Source: Acidobacteriota bacterium
GTDB taxonomy: Bacteria > Acidobacteriota > Blastocatellia > Pyrinomonadales > Pyrinomonadaceae
Direction of reading: 5' to 3'
Length of the DNA stretch: 35,742 nucleotides
NCBI GenBank assembly: GCA_019239425.1
Contig: JAFAZX010000037.1
Span: 1 to 35,742 of the forward strand
Shown: piece after piece, positions 14,646-22,831 of the stretch
Layout: each line of letters starts with the position of its first letter
Position numbering within the stretch: position 1 is the stretch's first letter
The notes under the pieces: model-generated
Database searches by the model: none
Seen by the model: the letters and a program-made list of their open reading frames with translations, nothing else
Told to the model about the DNA's origin: nothing
Program-made: the position numbers and the translations under genes

Positions 14646-15719
14646 TTACTGGTCGTCCTCGCCCTTGAAGAGCTTACCCGACTTGTCGTTGACGTAGAGG
14701 TCGAAGACCGCGAAGAGCGGGCTCGGGTCCGGGAGTCCCGTCAGGCTCGCGTGGTTAGTGACGAGGAGAGAGCCGGTGCGGTTGTTGAAGGCGATGTTGG
14801 CGGGGTTGGCCCAAGGGAGCGTGCCGCCCCCGGGGTTCTGCGCCGGGCCGGAGTAACGCGCCTGCTCCGACCCGTCGGGCGCGAGCACCGAAATTTGACT
14901 GTAGCCCGCGAGCGCGACATAGAGTTTGCCGGAGCGGCCGAACGCGACGCCGTCCGGCCCGGCTCCGGGCGTGTAGGCGTGGAAGACCGAGAGGTCTGCG
15001 GCCGAAGGGTGTTCGACGAGCGGGAGCGTGTAGACGTAGCCCGCGCCGTTCGCGTCGAATGTCTGCGTGACGTAGAGCCTTTCGCTCTTCGCGTCGATGC
15101 GCACCCCGTTGGGGCCGAACGGGCCGTCCAGGCGCGGGTCTGTGAACCAGACCCGCGGCGCGCCGCCGCCCGCGGGGACGCGCCAGATCGTCGCCTCGAA
15201 GCTGTCGGTCACGTAGAGGTTGCCGCGCTTGTCGAAGGCCAGGTCATTGATGAGCACGGGCGCGGGCGGGTTGAACGCCGACTGGAAGACGGGGTGAAAC
15301 CCGGCTGAGTAGACGCTCTGCTGACCGGTCTCGACGTTAATCTTCAGCACGCCCTGCCCCTCGTCGAGCACGTAGAGGTCGTCGCCGTCGCCGAAGGCGA
15401 GACACGACAGGGCGTTGATCGGGCCCTGCTGCCCCTGTATGACGATGGTCTTGACGAGGGCGCCGGTCTGTTCGTCGAAGGCGAAGATTTTCGAGGGGAC
15501 GAAGTTGCCGGGCACGCCGAAGGCGGCCGGGCCGGAGGTGTAAACGAGCCCGTCGCGGACGGCGATGCCTTCGGGGTAGCCGGGGAAGGGCACGGCCGCG
15601 ATCACTTTCGAATCGCCGACGGCGCGACCCCGATTAACGTCGGCGCGCGCGCCGCCGACGAGGGGGAGTACGAGGAAGGTTAACAGCAGTGCGAAGGGGG
15701 CAAGTCTGTTTGTTCTCAT
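14646..15719 (-). CDS. secreted SMP-30/gluconolactonase-like beta-propeller protein
   Basis: A 357-residue protein with a signal peptide (about 1-27, ending GGARA). The mature part is made of beta-propeller blades with the SMP-30/NHL type phrases PEGIAVRDGLVYTSG, ALSCLAFGDGDDLYVLD, INDLAFDKRGNLYVTDS, PNGVRIDAKSERLYVTQ and GPDGVAFGRSGKLYVALAG. Members bind a divalent metal and are often lactonases, but sequence does not give a substrate, and a purely structural propeller is possible. It is the last gene of a leftward run after DUF1800 and DUF1501 genes, only 37 bases downstream of the latter, so all three are probably co-transcribed. The charged tail (NDKSGKLFKGEDDQ) is unusual but short. Confidence 0.82.
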   Translation of the reverse strand: MRTNRLAPFALLLTFLVLPLVGGARADVNRGRAVGDSKVIAAVPFPGYPEGIAVRDGLVYTSGPAAFGVPGNFVPSKIFAFDEQTGALVKTIVIQGQQGPINALSCLAFGDGDDLYVLDEGQGVLKINVETGQQSVYSAGFHPVFQSAFNPPAPVLINDLAFDKRGNLYVTDSFEATIWRVPAGGGAPRVWFTDPRLDGPFGPNGVRIDAKSERLYVTQTFDANGAGYVYTLPLVEHPSAADLSVFHAYTPGAGPDGVAFGRSGKLYVALAGYSQISVLAPDGSEQARYSGPAQNPGGGTLPWANPANIAFNNRTGSLLVTNHASLTGLPDPSPLFAVFDLYVNDKSGKLFKGEDDQ

Positions 15720-15756
15720 GTCGCCTCACAGTGGATCAAATTTTGTCGGCCGCGTT

Positions 15757-17103
15757 TCAGAACATGAAGCCGAGGTCGCGCACGGGGAAGTTGGGGAGCA
15801 CTGGGAAGACCTGGTCGAGTTCGGCGTCGGTGGCGCCGAACCACCTGGCGAGGGTCGCGCCGTACTGCGCCGTCGAGGTCGTCGGGATGAGCACGCCGCG
15901 CGTGTTCGCGTCGTCGGGGCCGCCGAGGACGAGTTGGGGGAACGTGCCGTAGAGGTCGCCGCCTTTGACCGAGCCGCCCATGACGAAGAAGTGGCTGCCC
16001 CAGCCGTGATCCGAGCCCGTGCCGCCGGGCTGGAGCGTGCGGCCGAAGTCGGAGAGCGTGAACGTCGTGACGCTCTGCTGAACGCCCAGTTCCGCGGTCG
16101 CGTTGTAGAAGGCGCCGAGCGCCTGGCTGACCTGCGTGAGCAGGTCGTAGTGGTTCCAGCTCTCGCCGCTGTGGAGGTCGAAGCCGCCGAGGCCGCAGAA
16201 GAAGACCTGCCGGCTGACGCCCAACTGCGAGCGCAGGCTGATCATGCGGGCGACCTCCTTGAGCTGGTCGCCGAGCGGGTTGGCCGGGAACTGGGTCGAA
16301 AGGTTCGCCGCGCTCGCCGCGCTCTTCAGCATCGGCCCGAGCGTGAGCGCGTCGGCCATCGTCTTGTTGGCCGCGTCAACCATCTGGTTGCCGCTCGCGC
16401 TCGTCACGATCTCCTTCTGCCCCAGCGCGCGCGCGTCCGCGGCCGACTGCGGCCAGAAGCTCATCGCGTTCTGGGCCATGTAATTGCCGGGCTGGATGCT
16501 CGCGGCCTGCACCTGGCTCCCGGTGCAGAAGAGCGACGTGCCGGCCATCGAGATCGACGTGGGGAAGTTCGCCGCGGCGTTGGCCTGCACCATCAGGTCG
16601 GCCGCGCGCCCGCCCCAGCCCGTCCCGCCCGAGGCGTTCGGGAAGCCGGTCTGCATCTGCACGACCTGGTCGGCGTGCGAGAAGAGGTTGGTCGGGACGA
16701 CCGCGTTGGGCGCGAGGTACTGCGGCCGCGTGATGGGCTGGACGAGCATCCCGGCGTTGGCGAGGATCGCCACCCGGCCCTGGTTGTAGAGGCTTTGCAG
16801 CTCGGGCAGGCCGTAGTGCAGGCCGTAGGGCGCGTTCGTCGAAGTGTTGACGGGGAGCAGTTGGCTGGGGGGCAGCGTCAGGCCGGCGCGCGCCGCCTTG
16901 TAACTGTTGTAGCCGGGCGCGTCGAGCGGCACGACCGTGTTGTGCCCGTCGTTGCCGCCGAAGAGGAAGACGCAGACGAGAGCCTTGTAGTCTGTGAACG
17001 TCGAGGCGCGCGCGACCTGAAGGCGGCCGAGCGCGGCGAAAGCGCCGAGGCCGACGCCGAGCTGGATGAAGCCGCGGCGAGAGATTCCCTGTCTGTGATT
17101 CAC
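15757..17103 (-). CDS. DUF1501 protein with Tat signal
   Basis: A 448-residue exported protein. The N-terminus has a twin-arginine signal (ISRRGFIQLGVGLGAFAALG), so it is probably folded before export. The body matches DUF1501, a family in the alkaline-phosphatase/sulfatase-like fold: VCVFLFGGNDGHNTVVPLD near the start, LHYGLPELQSLYNQGRVAILANAG, and TTFTLSDFGRTLQPGGTGSDHGWGSHFFVMGG near the end, where the Asp/His residues resemble a metal site. Its function is not known. In many bacteria DUF1501 and DUF1800 genes are adjacent; here they are 21 bases apart in the same direction, followed by an SMP-30-like gene. The expected GGAGG lies before the ATG. Confidence 0.92.
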   Translation of the reverse strand: MNHRQGISRRGFIQLGVGLGAFAALGRLQVARASTFTDYKALVCVFLFGGNDGHNTVVPLDAPGYNSYKAARAGLTLPPSQLLPVNTSTNAPYGLHYGLPELQSLYNQGRVAILANAGMLVQPITRPQYLAPNAVVPTNLFSHADQVVQMQTGFPNASGGTGWGGRAADLMVQANAAANFPTSISMAGTSLFCTGSQVQAASIQPGNYMAQNAMSFWPQSAADARALGQKEIVTSASGNQMVDAANKTMADALTLGPMLKSAASAANLSTQFPANPLGDQLKEVARMISLRSQLGVSRQVFFCGLGGFDLHSGESWNHYDLLTQVSQALGAFYNATAELGVQQSVTTFTLSDFGRTLQPGGTGSDHGWGSHFFVMGGSVKGGDLYGTFPQLVLGGPDDANTRGVLIPTTSTAQYGATLARWFGATDAELDQVFPVLPNFPVRDLGFMF

Positions 17104-17124
17104 GGTTCGATTCCTCCGGACGGG

Positions 17125-19494
17125 TCAGTGCTGAACCAGGTATTCGCCCGACGTGGCGGTCAGGTAGAGCGCCGTGACCGCGCGCGCGTGCGGGTCGGTC
17201 GAGGCTTGCAGCGCCTTGTAGATGGAATTGCGCGTCGTCTGCGACATGCGTCCGAAGAGGAGCACGTTGTCAACTGCGTTGACGAGTTGAACCGGATCCC
17301 CCGCGAGGTTGACGAACGGCGTGCTGCCGCCGCCGTAGTTGTTCACGAACTGGTACAGGTAGTTGCCGCGGTTGACCGCTTCGGTCGGCGAGTAGATTTG
17401 AAACTCCGGGCCGTAGAGCGAAGTCTTCGGAACACGGTAGAGCGGCGAGTAGTGGCCGAAGACCGACGCCGGGTCAAGCATGCCTTCGCCGAAGGTGTAG
17501 TAGATGTATGCCGTCTGGGTCTGCGGCGGGATAGACGACTGCATGGCACGTTGGAGCGATAGGAAGTAGAGCAACGGGCTTTTGAGCTTGCCGAAGTTCG
17601 CGGGCGGAGCGTCGTTGCGCGCCTCGGGGTCGAGCAGGATCGCGCGGACGACCGATTGCATGTCGCCGCGCACGCCCTGTCCGTTGTCGTCGAAGACCGC
17701 GGCGACGCGCGCGACGTAAGCCGGGCTCGGGTTGCTGGTGACGAGCGCGCGGATGAGCCGCGTGGCGACGAAGGGGCCGACGTTCGGGTGGTTGAAGACG
17801 ATGTCGATGGCGCCGTCGAGGTCCTGCGTGATGGTCTGGTTCGGCGGGAGGACGCCGCCGAGGAAAGACTTCGACGAAGTGTCGTGCAGCCCGGGGCGCG
17901 GCTCCATCACGCCGGGGTAGTAGGCGTAGTTGCCGCTCGTGGTCGGCGTCTTGCCCGGCGGCGTCGGGTAGGTCCAGCCCGTGAGCGCGCGCGCGAGCTG
18001 CTGCACGTCGGTCTGCGTGTAGGCGGGAATGGGGTTCCCCTGCGCGTCCGTCTGCTGCGACCCGTCGGGGTTGAGGCGCCAGAGCCCGATGGTGAAGAGC
18101 TGCATCAGTTCGCGCGGGTAGTTCTCGTTCGCGCCGACCGTGCCCGAAGGCTTCACGCTGTTGACGAGGTCGAGGTACATGCCCATCGAGCTGCTCAGAG
18201 TCATCTCGCGCATCAGCGTGCGGTAGTTGCCGAAGGCGTTGCGCGAGAGGATTTGCAGGTGCGGGACGATCATGTCCGCGTTCGTGTTCTTGTTGAGTGC
18301 GACGACCCACACCTGGCTGAGTGCGTAGACGACGCGCTGGCGCAACTGGTCTTGACCGGCGCCCGCGTTGTAGTAGAACGCGTTGACGGCGTCCGAGCGC
18401 GTCGTCGTCGAAAGCGTGTAGTCGGGCCATGGCGACTCGGGCAGCGCGAACTGCTCGTCGAGGAACGAGCCGAAGCCGACCTGCTCGACGTGAGAGACGA
18501 GCTGCGGCGTCGGGCCGAAGGTCGTTTGTTCGAGGAAGCGGCCGACGGTGACGGCCTGCGGGTCTTGCAGGTTGACGCCCGCGCTCGCCTTCTTCGTCGC
18601 GTCGGCGGCGCTCGCGGCCGTGACGGTGACGACGCCCGTGAACGGTTGCGTCAAGGGCGCGGTGTAGAGGCCGGTCGTGTCAATCGTGCCGACGCTCGCG
18701 TTGCCGCCGTTGGTGCCGTTGACAGACCACGTGACCGATGTGTTCGCCGCGTTCAGGACGGTGGCTTGAAACTGCTTCGTCGCGCCGAGCTGCACGGTCG
18801 CGTACTGCGGCGACACGCCGACGGAGACGGGGGGGATTGGCGTCGGCGTGGGGGTGGGCGTCGCCGCCGTCGTGCCGCCGTTGCTCAACGTGTAGCCCGT
18901 CGAGACCGCGCCGGGCGGGCCGGGGTTGATGACGAAGACGACGGGGTTGCCGCTCTGGCTCCATGTGCCGGTGGCCGTCAACTGCGTCGCGTTGACGTAA
19001 GTCGTCTGGAGCACCATGCCGCTCATCAAGACCTGCGCGCCGCTGACGAAGAGGTTGCCGTTGACGGTGACCTTGAAGGGGCCGGCGGGCAGCGGATTCG
19101 GGGCGACGGAAGAGATGAGCGGGGTCGGGTTGCGGATGGTCAGTGTGAAGCCGGCGGCGGCGTTCGGGTCGGCGACGCTCGTGGCCGTGATCTGGAAGGC
19201 GGTGCCGACGGCGGCGCCGGCCGGCGCGGTGTACTTGCCGGTCGCGTCAATCGTGCCGACCGCCGCGCTGCCGCCCACGACGCCATTGACCGTCCAAGTC
19301 ACCGCGGCGTTAGTCGTCCCCGTCACGGTCGGGGTGAACTGCCGGGTCGCGCCGGCCGGCAGCGTGACGGACGCATCCTTGAAAGAGACGGCCACGCTCG
19401 TCTGCGCCAGCGCGCCCGCATGGGCGACCGTTAGCAGCGCGCACATCAGCGCGCAGACGGCTGCACGCCCGCGCCTTCGTCCACTACTCCGCAT
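17125..19494 (-). CDS. DUF1800 protein with Ig-like (Big_2) and IPT domains
   Basis: A 789-residue exported protein with a signal peptide (MRSSGRRRGRAAVCALMCAL to about ALAQ). Domains in order: a bacterial Ig-like Big_2 domain (about 32-125), an IPT/TIG-like domain (about 125-210, ISSVAPNPLPAGPFKVTVNG), a TPTPTPTP linker, a second Big_2 domain (about 225-310), and DUF1800 (about 312-789, starting AVTVGRFLEQTTFGPTPQLV). The two Ig-like domains share QF-T-TV, VGTIDxTGxYTAP phrases and look duplicated. DUF1800 is of unknown function and is usually paired with DUF1501, as here. The start is the ATG at 19494, ten bases after AGGAGG; the 107 in-frame residues upstream are intergenic. First gene of a probable three-gene operon. 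Confidence 0.92.
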   Translation of the reverse strand: MRSSGRRRGRAAVCALMCALLTVAHAGALAQTSVAVSFKDASVTLPAGATRQFTPTVTGTTNAAVTWTVNGVVGGSAAVGTIDATGKYTAPAGAAVGTAFQITATSVADPNAAAGFTLTIRNPTPLISSVAPNPLPAGPFKVTVNGNLFVSGAQVLMSGMVLQTTYVNATQLTATGTWSQSGNPVVFVINPGPPGAVSTGYTLSNGGTTAATPTPTPTPIPPVSVGVSPQYATVQLGATKQFQATVLNAANTSVTWSVNGTNGGNASVGTIDTTGLYTAPLTQPFTGVVTVTAASAADATKKASAGVNLQDPQAVTVGRFLEQTTFGPTPQLVSHVEQVGFGSFLDEQFALPESPWPDYTLSTTTRSDAVNAFYYNAGAGQDQLRQRVVYALSQVWVVALNKNTNADMIVPHLQILSRNAFGNYRTLMREMTLSSSMGMYLDLVNSVKPSGTVGANENYPRELMQLFTIGLWRLNPDGSQQTDAQGNPIPAYTQTDVQQLARALTGWTYPTPPGKTPTTSGNYAYYPGVMEPRPGLHDTSSKSFLGGVLPPNQTITQDLDGAIDIVFNHPNVGPFVATRLIRALVTSNPSPAYVARVAAVFDDNGQGVRGDMQSVVRAILLDPEARNDAPPANFGKLKSPLLYFLSLQRAMQSSIPPQTQTAYIYYTFGEGMLDPASVFGHYSPLYRVPKTSLYGPEFQIYSPTEAVNRGNYLYQFVNNYGGGSTPFVNLAGDPVQLVNAVDNVLLFGRMSQTTRNSIYKALQASTDPHARAVTALYLTATSGEYLVQH

Positions 19495-19890
19495 ACTTCG
19501 GATTCCTCCTATCAAACTGAGCCGCGAGGTTCGAGAGTTCAAGAGCGCCGGTTCGCGCCGCACAGGATGAGGCGGGCGCCCTCGCCCGTGCGTGTCACTT
19601 TCGGAAATCATCCGGCCGGATGATTTTCTGAAAATGACACGCTGGCGCGCGCGCGGACTTGGTAACGATGGAGGTCGCGTTGAGGTGCTCGCGGACAGTC
19701 CCGCGGGAAAATTCAGTTGTGGTACATTCGCGTCGGCACGGAGTCCCGCCCAAGCTCCGCGCCGGCGCAGCCTTGCAAAAGCTTCCTTGACCCGACGCGG
19801 CCCCGCCGAAGTCACGCGCGCCGCCCACTCTTTCGGCGCGGTCCGCCCATCAAACCCGTGCTCCCGGCCCGCACGGAAGGAGATTCACTA
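19495..19890. promoter_or_regulatory. divergent intergenic region with palindrome
   Basis: This 396-base region separates the starts of the DUF1800 operon (leftward) and the CHAT gene (rightward), so it must carry both promoters. A long palindrome lies at 19591-19641. I did not find a convincing -35/-10 pair for either direction. Confidence 0.6.
19591..19641. repeat. large palindrome with TTCCGAAAGTGACAC half-site
   Basis: The centre TCCGGCCGGA extends outward into arms that end in GTGTCA/TGACAC. Pairing is perfect over the inner 11 base pairs, then continues with one bulge and two G-U-compatible changes. The left arm contains the reverse complement of TTCCGAAAGTGACAC, found exactly again at 26259-26273. 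It could be an operator or a dispersed palindromic repeat. Confidence 0.75.
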
Positions 19891-22818
19891 ATGTCCTCCG
19901 GTTTAAGCCCCCGCCGCTTCCCGCTGTGTCTCGTCGTCGCGCTCCTGCTCATCCCGTCCGCCGGGCGCACGGCGCGCGCGCAGGGGGAGATCGCGGCGCT
20001 CGAACTGAACGCGCCCGTCGAGCGCGAGGTCGCCGGCGGCGAGAGTCACGACTACAAGATTGAATTGCAGTCGGGCCAACTCCTGCGCCTCGCGTGGGGC
20101 GTGCAGAAGTTCGGCCTCGTCCTGACCGTCTTCGCGCCGGATGGCCGGGAAGTCCTGACCGTCAGGCACGACCCGCACGCCGAGCCGAAGATTGACGTGG
20201 CCGTCGTGGCCGACGCGCCCGGCGTCTACAGGCTTAACGTCCGGCCGTCGGCCGGCGCGGGCGGGCGCTATCAGTTGACTGCCGTCGAGGTGCGCGCGGC
20301 CGGCGAGCCGGACAGGAAACGTTTCGACGCGGAGGCGGCCGAGGCGGAGGCGATGCGGCTCGAAGCGCAGAACACCGCGCAGGGGCGGGCCGAGGCCGTT
20401 GCCAAGTACGAGGAGGAGGCCGCGCTCCTGCGTGACGCGGGCGACCACAACGACGAGGCGGCGGCGCTCATCCGCGCGGGCCGCCTCCGCGTCCAGCTGG
20501 CGCAGTACCAGAAGGCGCTCGACGCTTTCAACCACGCGCTGTCGGTCGCGCGCGAGGCCAACTACCGGCAGGGCCAGTTGGAGGCGCAGGGCAACATGGC
20601 GACGGTCTACGGCGAATTGGGAGACACGCAGAAGGCGCTTGAACTCAACCGGCAGATGCTCCCCCTCGCGCGCGAGCTGGGCGCCCTTGACGACGAGGGG
20701 AGCATCCTCGTCAACATCGGGTTGGTGTACGAGAATGACCTGCACGACACGAAGACCGCGCTGGAGAACTACAATCAGGCGCTCCAGATTTTTCAGGAGG
20801 TCGGCGACCGCATCCGTGAGGGCGTCGCGCTCGGCAACATCGGCAGCGCCTACAAGCGTGACAACGACTTCCCGCGCGCGCTCGACTACTTGCAGCGCTC
20901 GCTCGCCCTCCGCCGCGAGACGAAGAACCGGCAGGGCGAGGCCGCGACGCTCAACAACATCGGCGCGACTTATCAGGCGATGGGCGAATACCAGAAGGCG
21001 CTCGACTACTTCGCGCAGTCGAACGCCATCGTCCATACGGTCGGCTACCGGCGCGGCGAGGCCGTGACGCTCCTCTCGATGGCGGAGGTGCTCGACGGCC
21101 TCGGCCGGACGGCGGAGGCGCTGGGCAAGGTGGAGAGCGCCATCGGCATCGTCGAGTCCATGCGCAGCGACCTCGTCGGCGACGAAGACCGCTCCTCCTT
21201 CTTCGCGTCGAGCGGAGCATACTACGACCTCTACATCGAGCTGCTGACGAAGCTCCAGCGGCAGGACGCGTCCCGCGGCTACGAGGCGGCGGCGCTCCAG
21301 GCCAGCGAGCGCGCGCACGCGCGCAGCCTGCTCGACCAGCTCAACGAGGTGCGCGTCAACCTCCGCCAGGACGTTGACCCCGCGCTGCTCAAAGAGGAGC
21401 GCCAGGTGCAGCAGCAGGTCAACGCCGCAACGCTCGCGCGCTGGGAGCTGGAGAGGGAAGCGCACACCGCCGAGCAGCTGGCGGCGTCGCAGAAGAAGGT
21501 GGACGACCTGCTCGCCAGCTATCAGGAGTTGGAGGGGCGCATCCGCGCGAGCAGCCCCCGCTACGCCGCGCTGACGCGCCCGCAACTGCTCGGCCTCGCC
21601 GAGATTCAGAAGCAGGTGCTCGACCCCGACACGCTGCTGCTCGAATACTCGCTCGGCAGAGACGGCGGCCGCCTCTGGGTGATCGCGCCCGACTCGGCGG
21701 CGAGCTTCGCGCTGCCGCCGCGCGCCGACATCGAGAAGGCGGCGCGCGGCTACTACGAGCTGCTGACCGCGCGCGCGCAGCACTTGAAGTTCGAGACGCC
21801 GGAGGAGAAGCGGGCGCGCGTCGCGCAGGCCGACGCGCAACTGCCGAAGGCCGCCGCCGAACTCAGCCGGCAGTTGCTCGGCTCCGCCGCGGCGCTGCTC
21901 GGGTCGAAGCGACTGCTCGTCGTCTCGGACGGCGCGCTCCACCTCGTCCCCTTCGCCGCGCTCCCCGACCCCTCCGAGCCTTCCCGCCCGCTCGTCTTCA
22001 AGCACGAGATCGTCAACGTGCCGTCGGCGTCGGCGCTGGCGGAACTGCGCCGCGGCGCGCGCGGCCGTCCGGCCGTCTCCAAGACCCTCGCCGTGCTGGC
22101 CGACCCCGTCTTCGAAAAGCAGGACGAACGCGTCAAGGCCCTCCTGAGCGGGAGTGCGGCGGCGGCACCGGCCGAGCCGGCGGAAGAGCTCACGCGCGCG
22201 GCCCGCGAGGCGGGCGTCTCGGGCGAGGGCGGCGCCATCCCGAGGCTGCCATACACGCGGCGCGAGGCGAACGCCATCGCCGCGCTCATCCCGGCGCAGG
22301 AGCGCGAGGAGGCGCTCGACTTCGACGCGAGCCGCGCGACCGCGACGAGCGAAGGGCTCGGCCAGTACCGCTTCATACACTTCGCCACGCACGGCCTGCT
22401 CAACAACGAGCACCCGGAGCTTTCGGGCGTCGTCCTCTCGCTCGTTGACCGGCAGGGGCGCGCGCAGGACGGCTTCCTGCGCGCGAGCGAAATCTTCCGG
22501 CTGCGGCTGCCGGTCGAGCTGGTCGTGCTCTCGGGGTGCCGCACGGGACTTGGCAAGGAGACGAGGGGCGAGGGGCTGGTCGGCCTGACGCAGGGCTTTC
22601 TCTACGCGGGCGCGTCACGCGTGATAGTCAGCCTGTGGGACGTGAATGATGCGGCGACCGCGGAACTGATGGCGAGGTTTTACAAGGCCATGCTCGGCAA
22701 AGAGCATCTGTCGCCGGCCGCCGCCCTAAGGGCCGCGCAAATCTCCGTCTGGCAAGACGAGCGCTGGCGGTCGCCTTACTACTGGTCTGCCTTCGTGCTG
22801 CAAGGCGAGCCGAGGTAG
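19891..22818 (+). CDS. exported TPR-CHAT protein (caspase-like protease)
   Basis: A 975-residue protein with a signal peptide (to about TARAQG, residue 32). An N-terminal beta domain (about 33-135, resembling PPC-type domains) is followed by TPR repeats (about 170-435, e.g. AEYQKALDYF-like units and GNIGSAYKRDNDFPRALDYL). A helical linker (about 480-570) precedes the CHAT domain (about 590-972). CHAT proteins are clan CD cysteine proteases related to caspases and separase. The dyad is intact: His834 in HFATHG and Cys883 in LSGCRTG, with the end motif YAGASRVIVSLW present. The ATG at 19891 follows AAGGAG; the open frame further upstream is intergenic. It converges with the 22832-25057 gene, leaving only 13 bases between stops, which hints at a functional pair. 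Confidence 0.92.
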   Translation: MSSGLSPRRFPLCLVVALLLIPSAGRTARAQGEIAALELNAPVEREVAGGESHDYKIELQSGQLLRLAWGVQKFGLVLTVFAPDGREVLTVRHDPHAEPKIDVAVVADAPGVYRLNVRPSAGAGGRYQLTAVEVRAAGEPDRKRFDAEAAEAEAMRLEAQNTAQGRAEAVAKYEEEAALLRDAGDHNDEAAALIRAGRLRVQLAQYQKALDAFNHALSVAREANYRQGQLEAQGNMATVYGELGDTQKALELNRQMLPLARELGALDDEGSILVNIGLVYENDLHDTKTALENYNQALQIFQEVGDRIREGVALGNIGSAYKRDNDFPRALDYLQRSLALRRETKNRQGEAATLNNIGATYQAMGEYQKALDYFAQSNAIVHTVGYRRGEAVTLLSMAEVLDGLGRTAEALGKVESAIGIVESMRSDLVGDEDRSSFFASSGAYYDLYIELLTKLQRQDASRGYEAAALQASERAHARSLLDQLNEVRVNLRQDVDPALLKEERQVQQQVNAATLARWELEREAHTAEQLAASQKKVDDLLASYQELEGRIRASSPRYAALTRPQLLGLAEIQKQVLDPDTLLLEYSLGRDGGRLWVIAPDSAASFALPPRADIEKAARGYYELLTARAQHLKFETPEEKRARVAQADAQLPKAAAELSRQLLGSAAALLGSKRLLVVSDGALHLVPFAALPDPSEPSRPLVFKHEIVNVPSASALAELRRGARGRPAVSKTLAVLADPVFEKQDERVKALLSGSAAAAPAEPAEELTRAAREAGVSGEGGAIPRLPYTRREANAIAALIPAQEREEALDFDASRATATSEGLGQYRFIHFATHGLLNNEHPELSGVVLSLVDRQGRAQDGFLRASEIFRLRLPVELVVLSGCRTGLGKETRGEGLVGLTQGFLYAGASRVIVSLWDVNDAATAELMARFYKAMLGKEHLSPAAALRAAQISVWQDERWRSPYYWSAFVLQGEPR

Positions 22819-22831
22819 TCGAACGGGCGGG

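Noticed and set aside
17656..19434. 592-residue rightward frame opposite the DUF1800 gene
   Set aside because: The opposite strand encodes a clear DUF1800 protein with signal peptide and ribosome site; this frame is compositionally a shadow.
19903..22413. 836-residue leftward frame opposite the CHAT gene
   Set aside because: The CHAT dyad and TPRs are on the plus strand; the leftward frame is Arg/Leu/Val-biased with no motifs.
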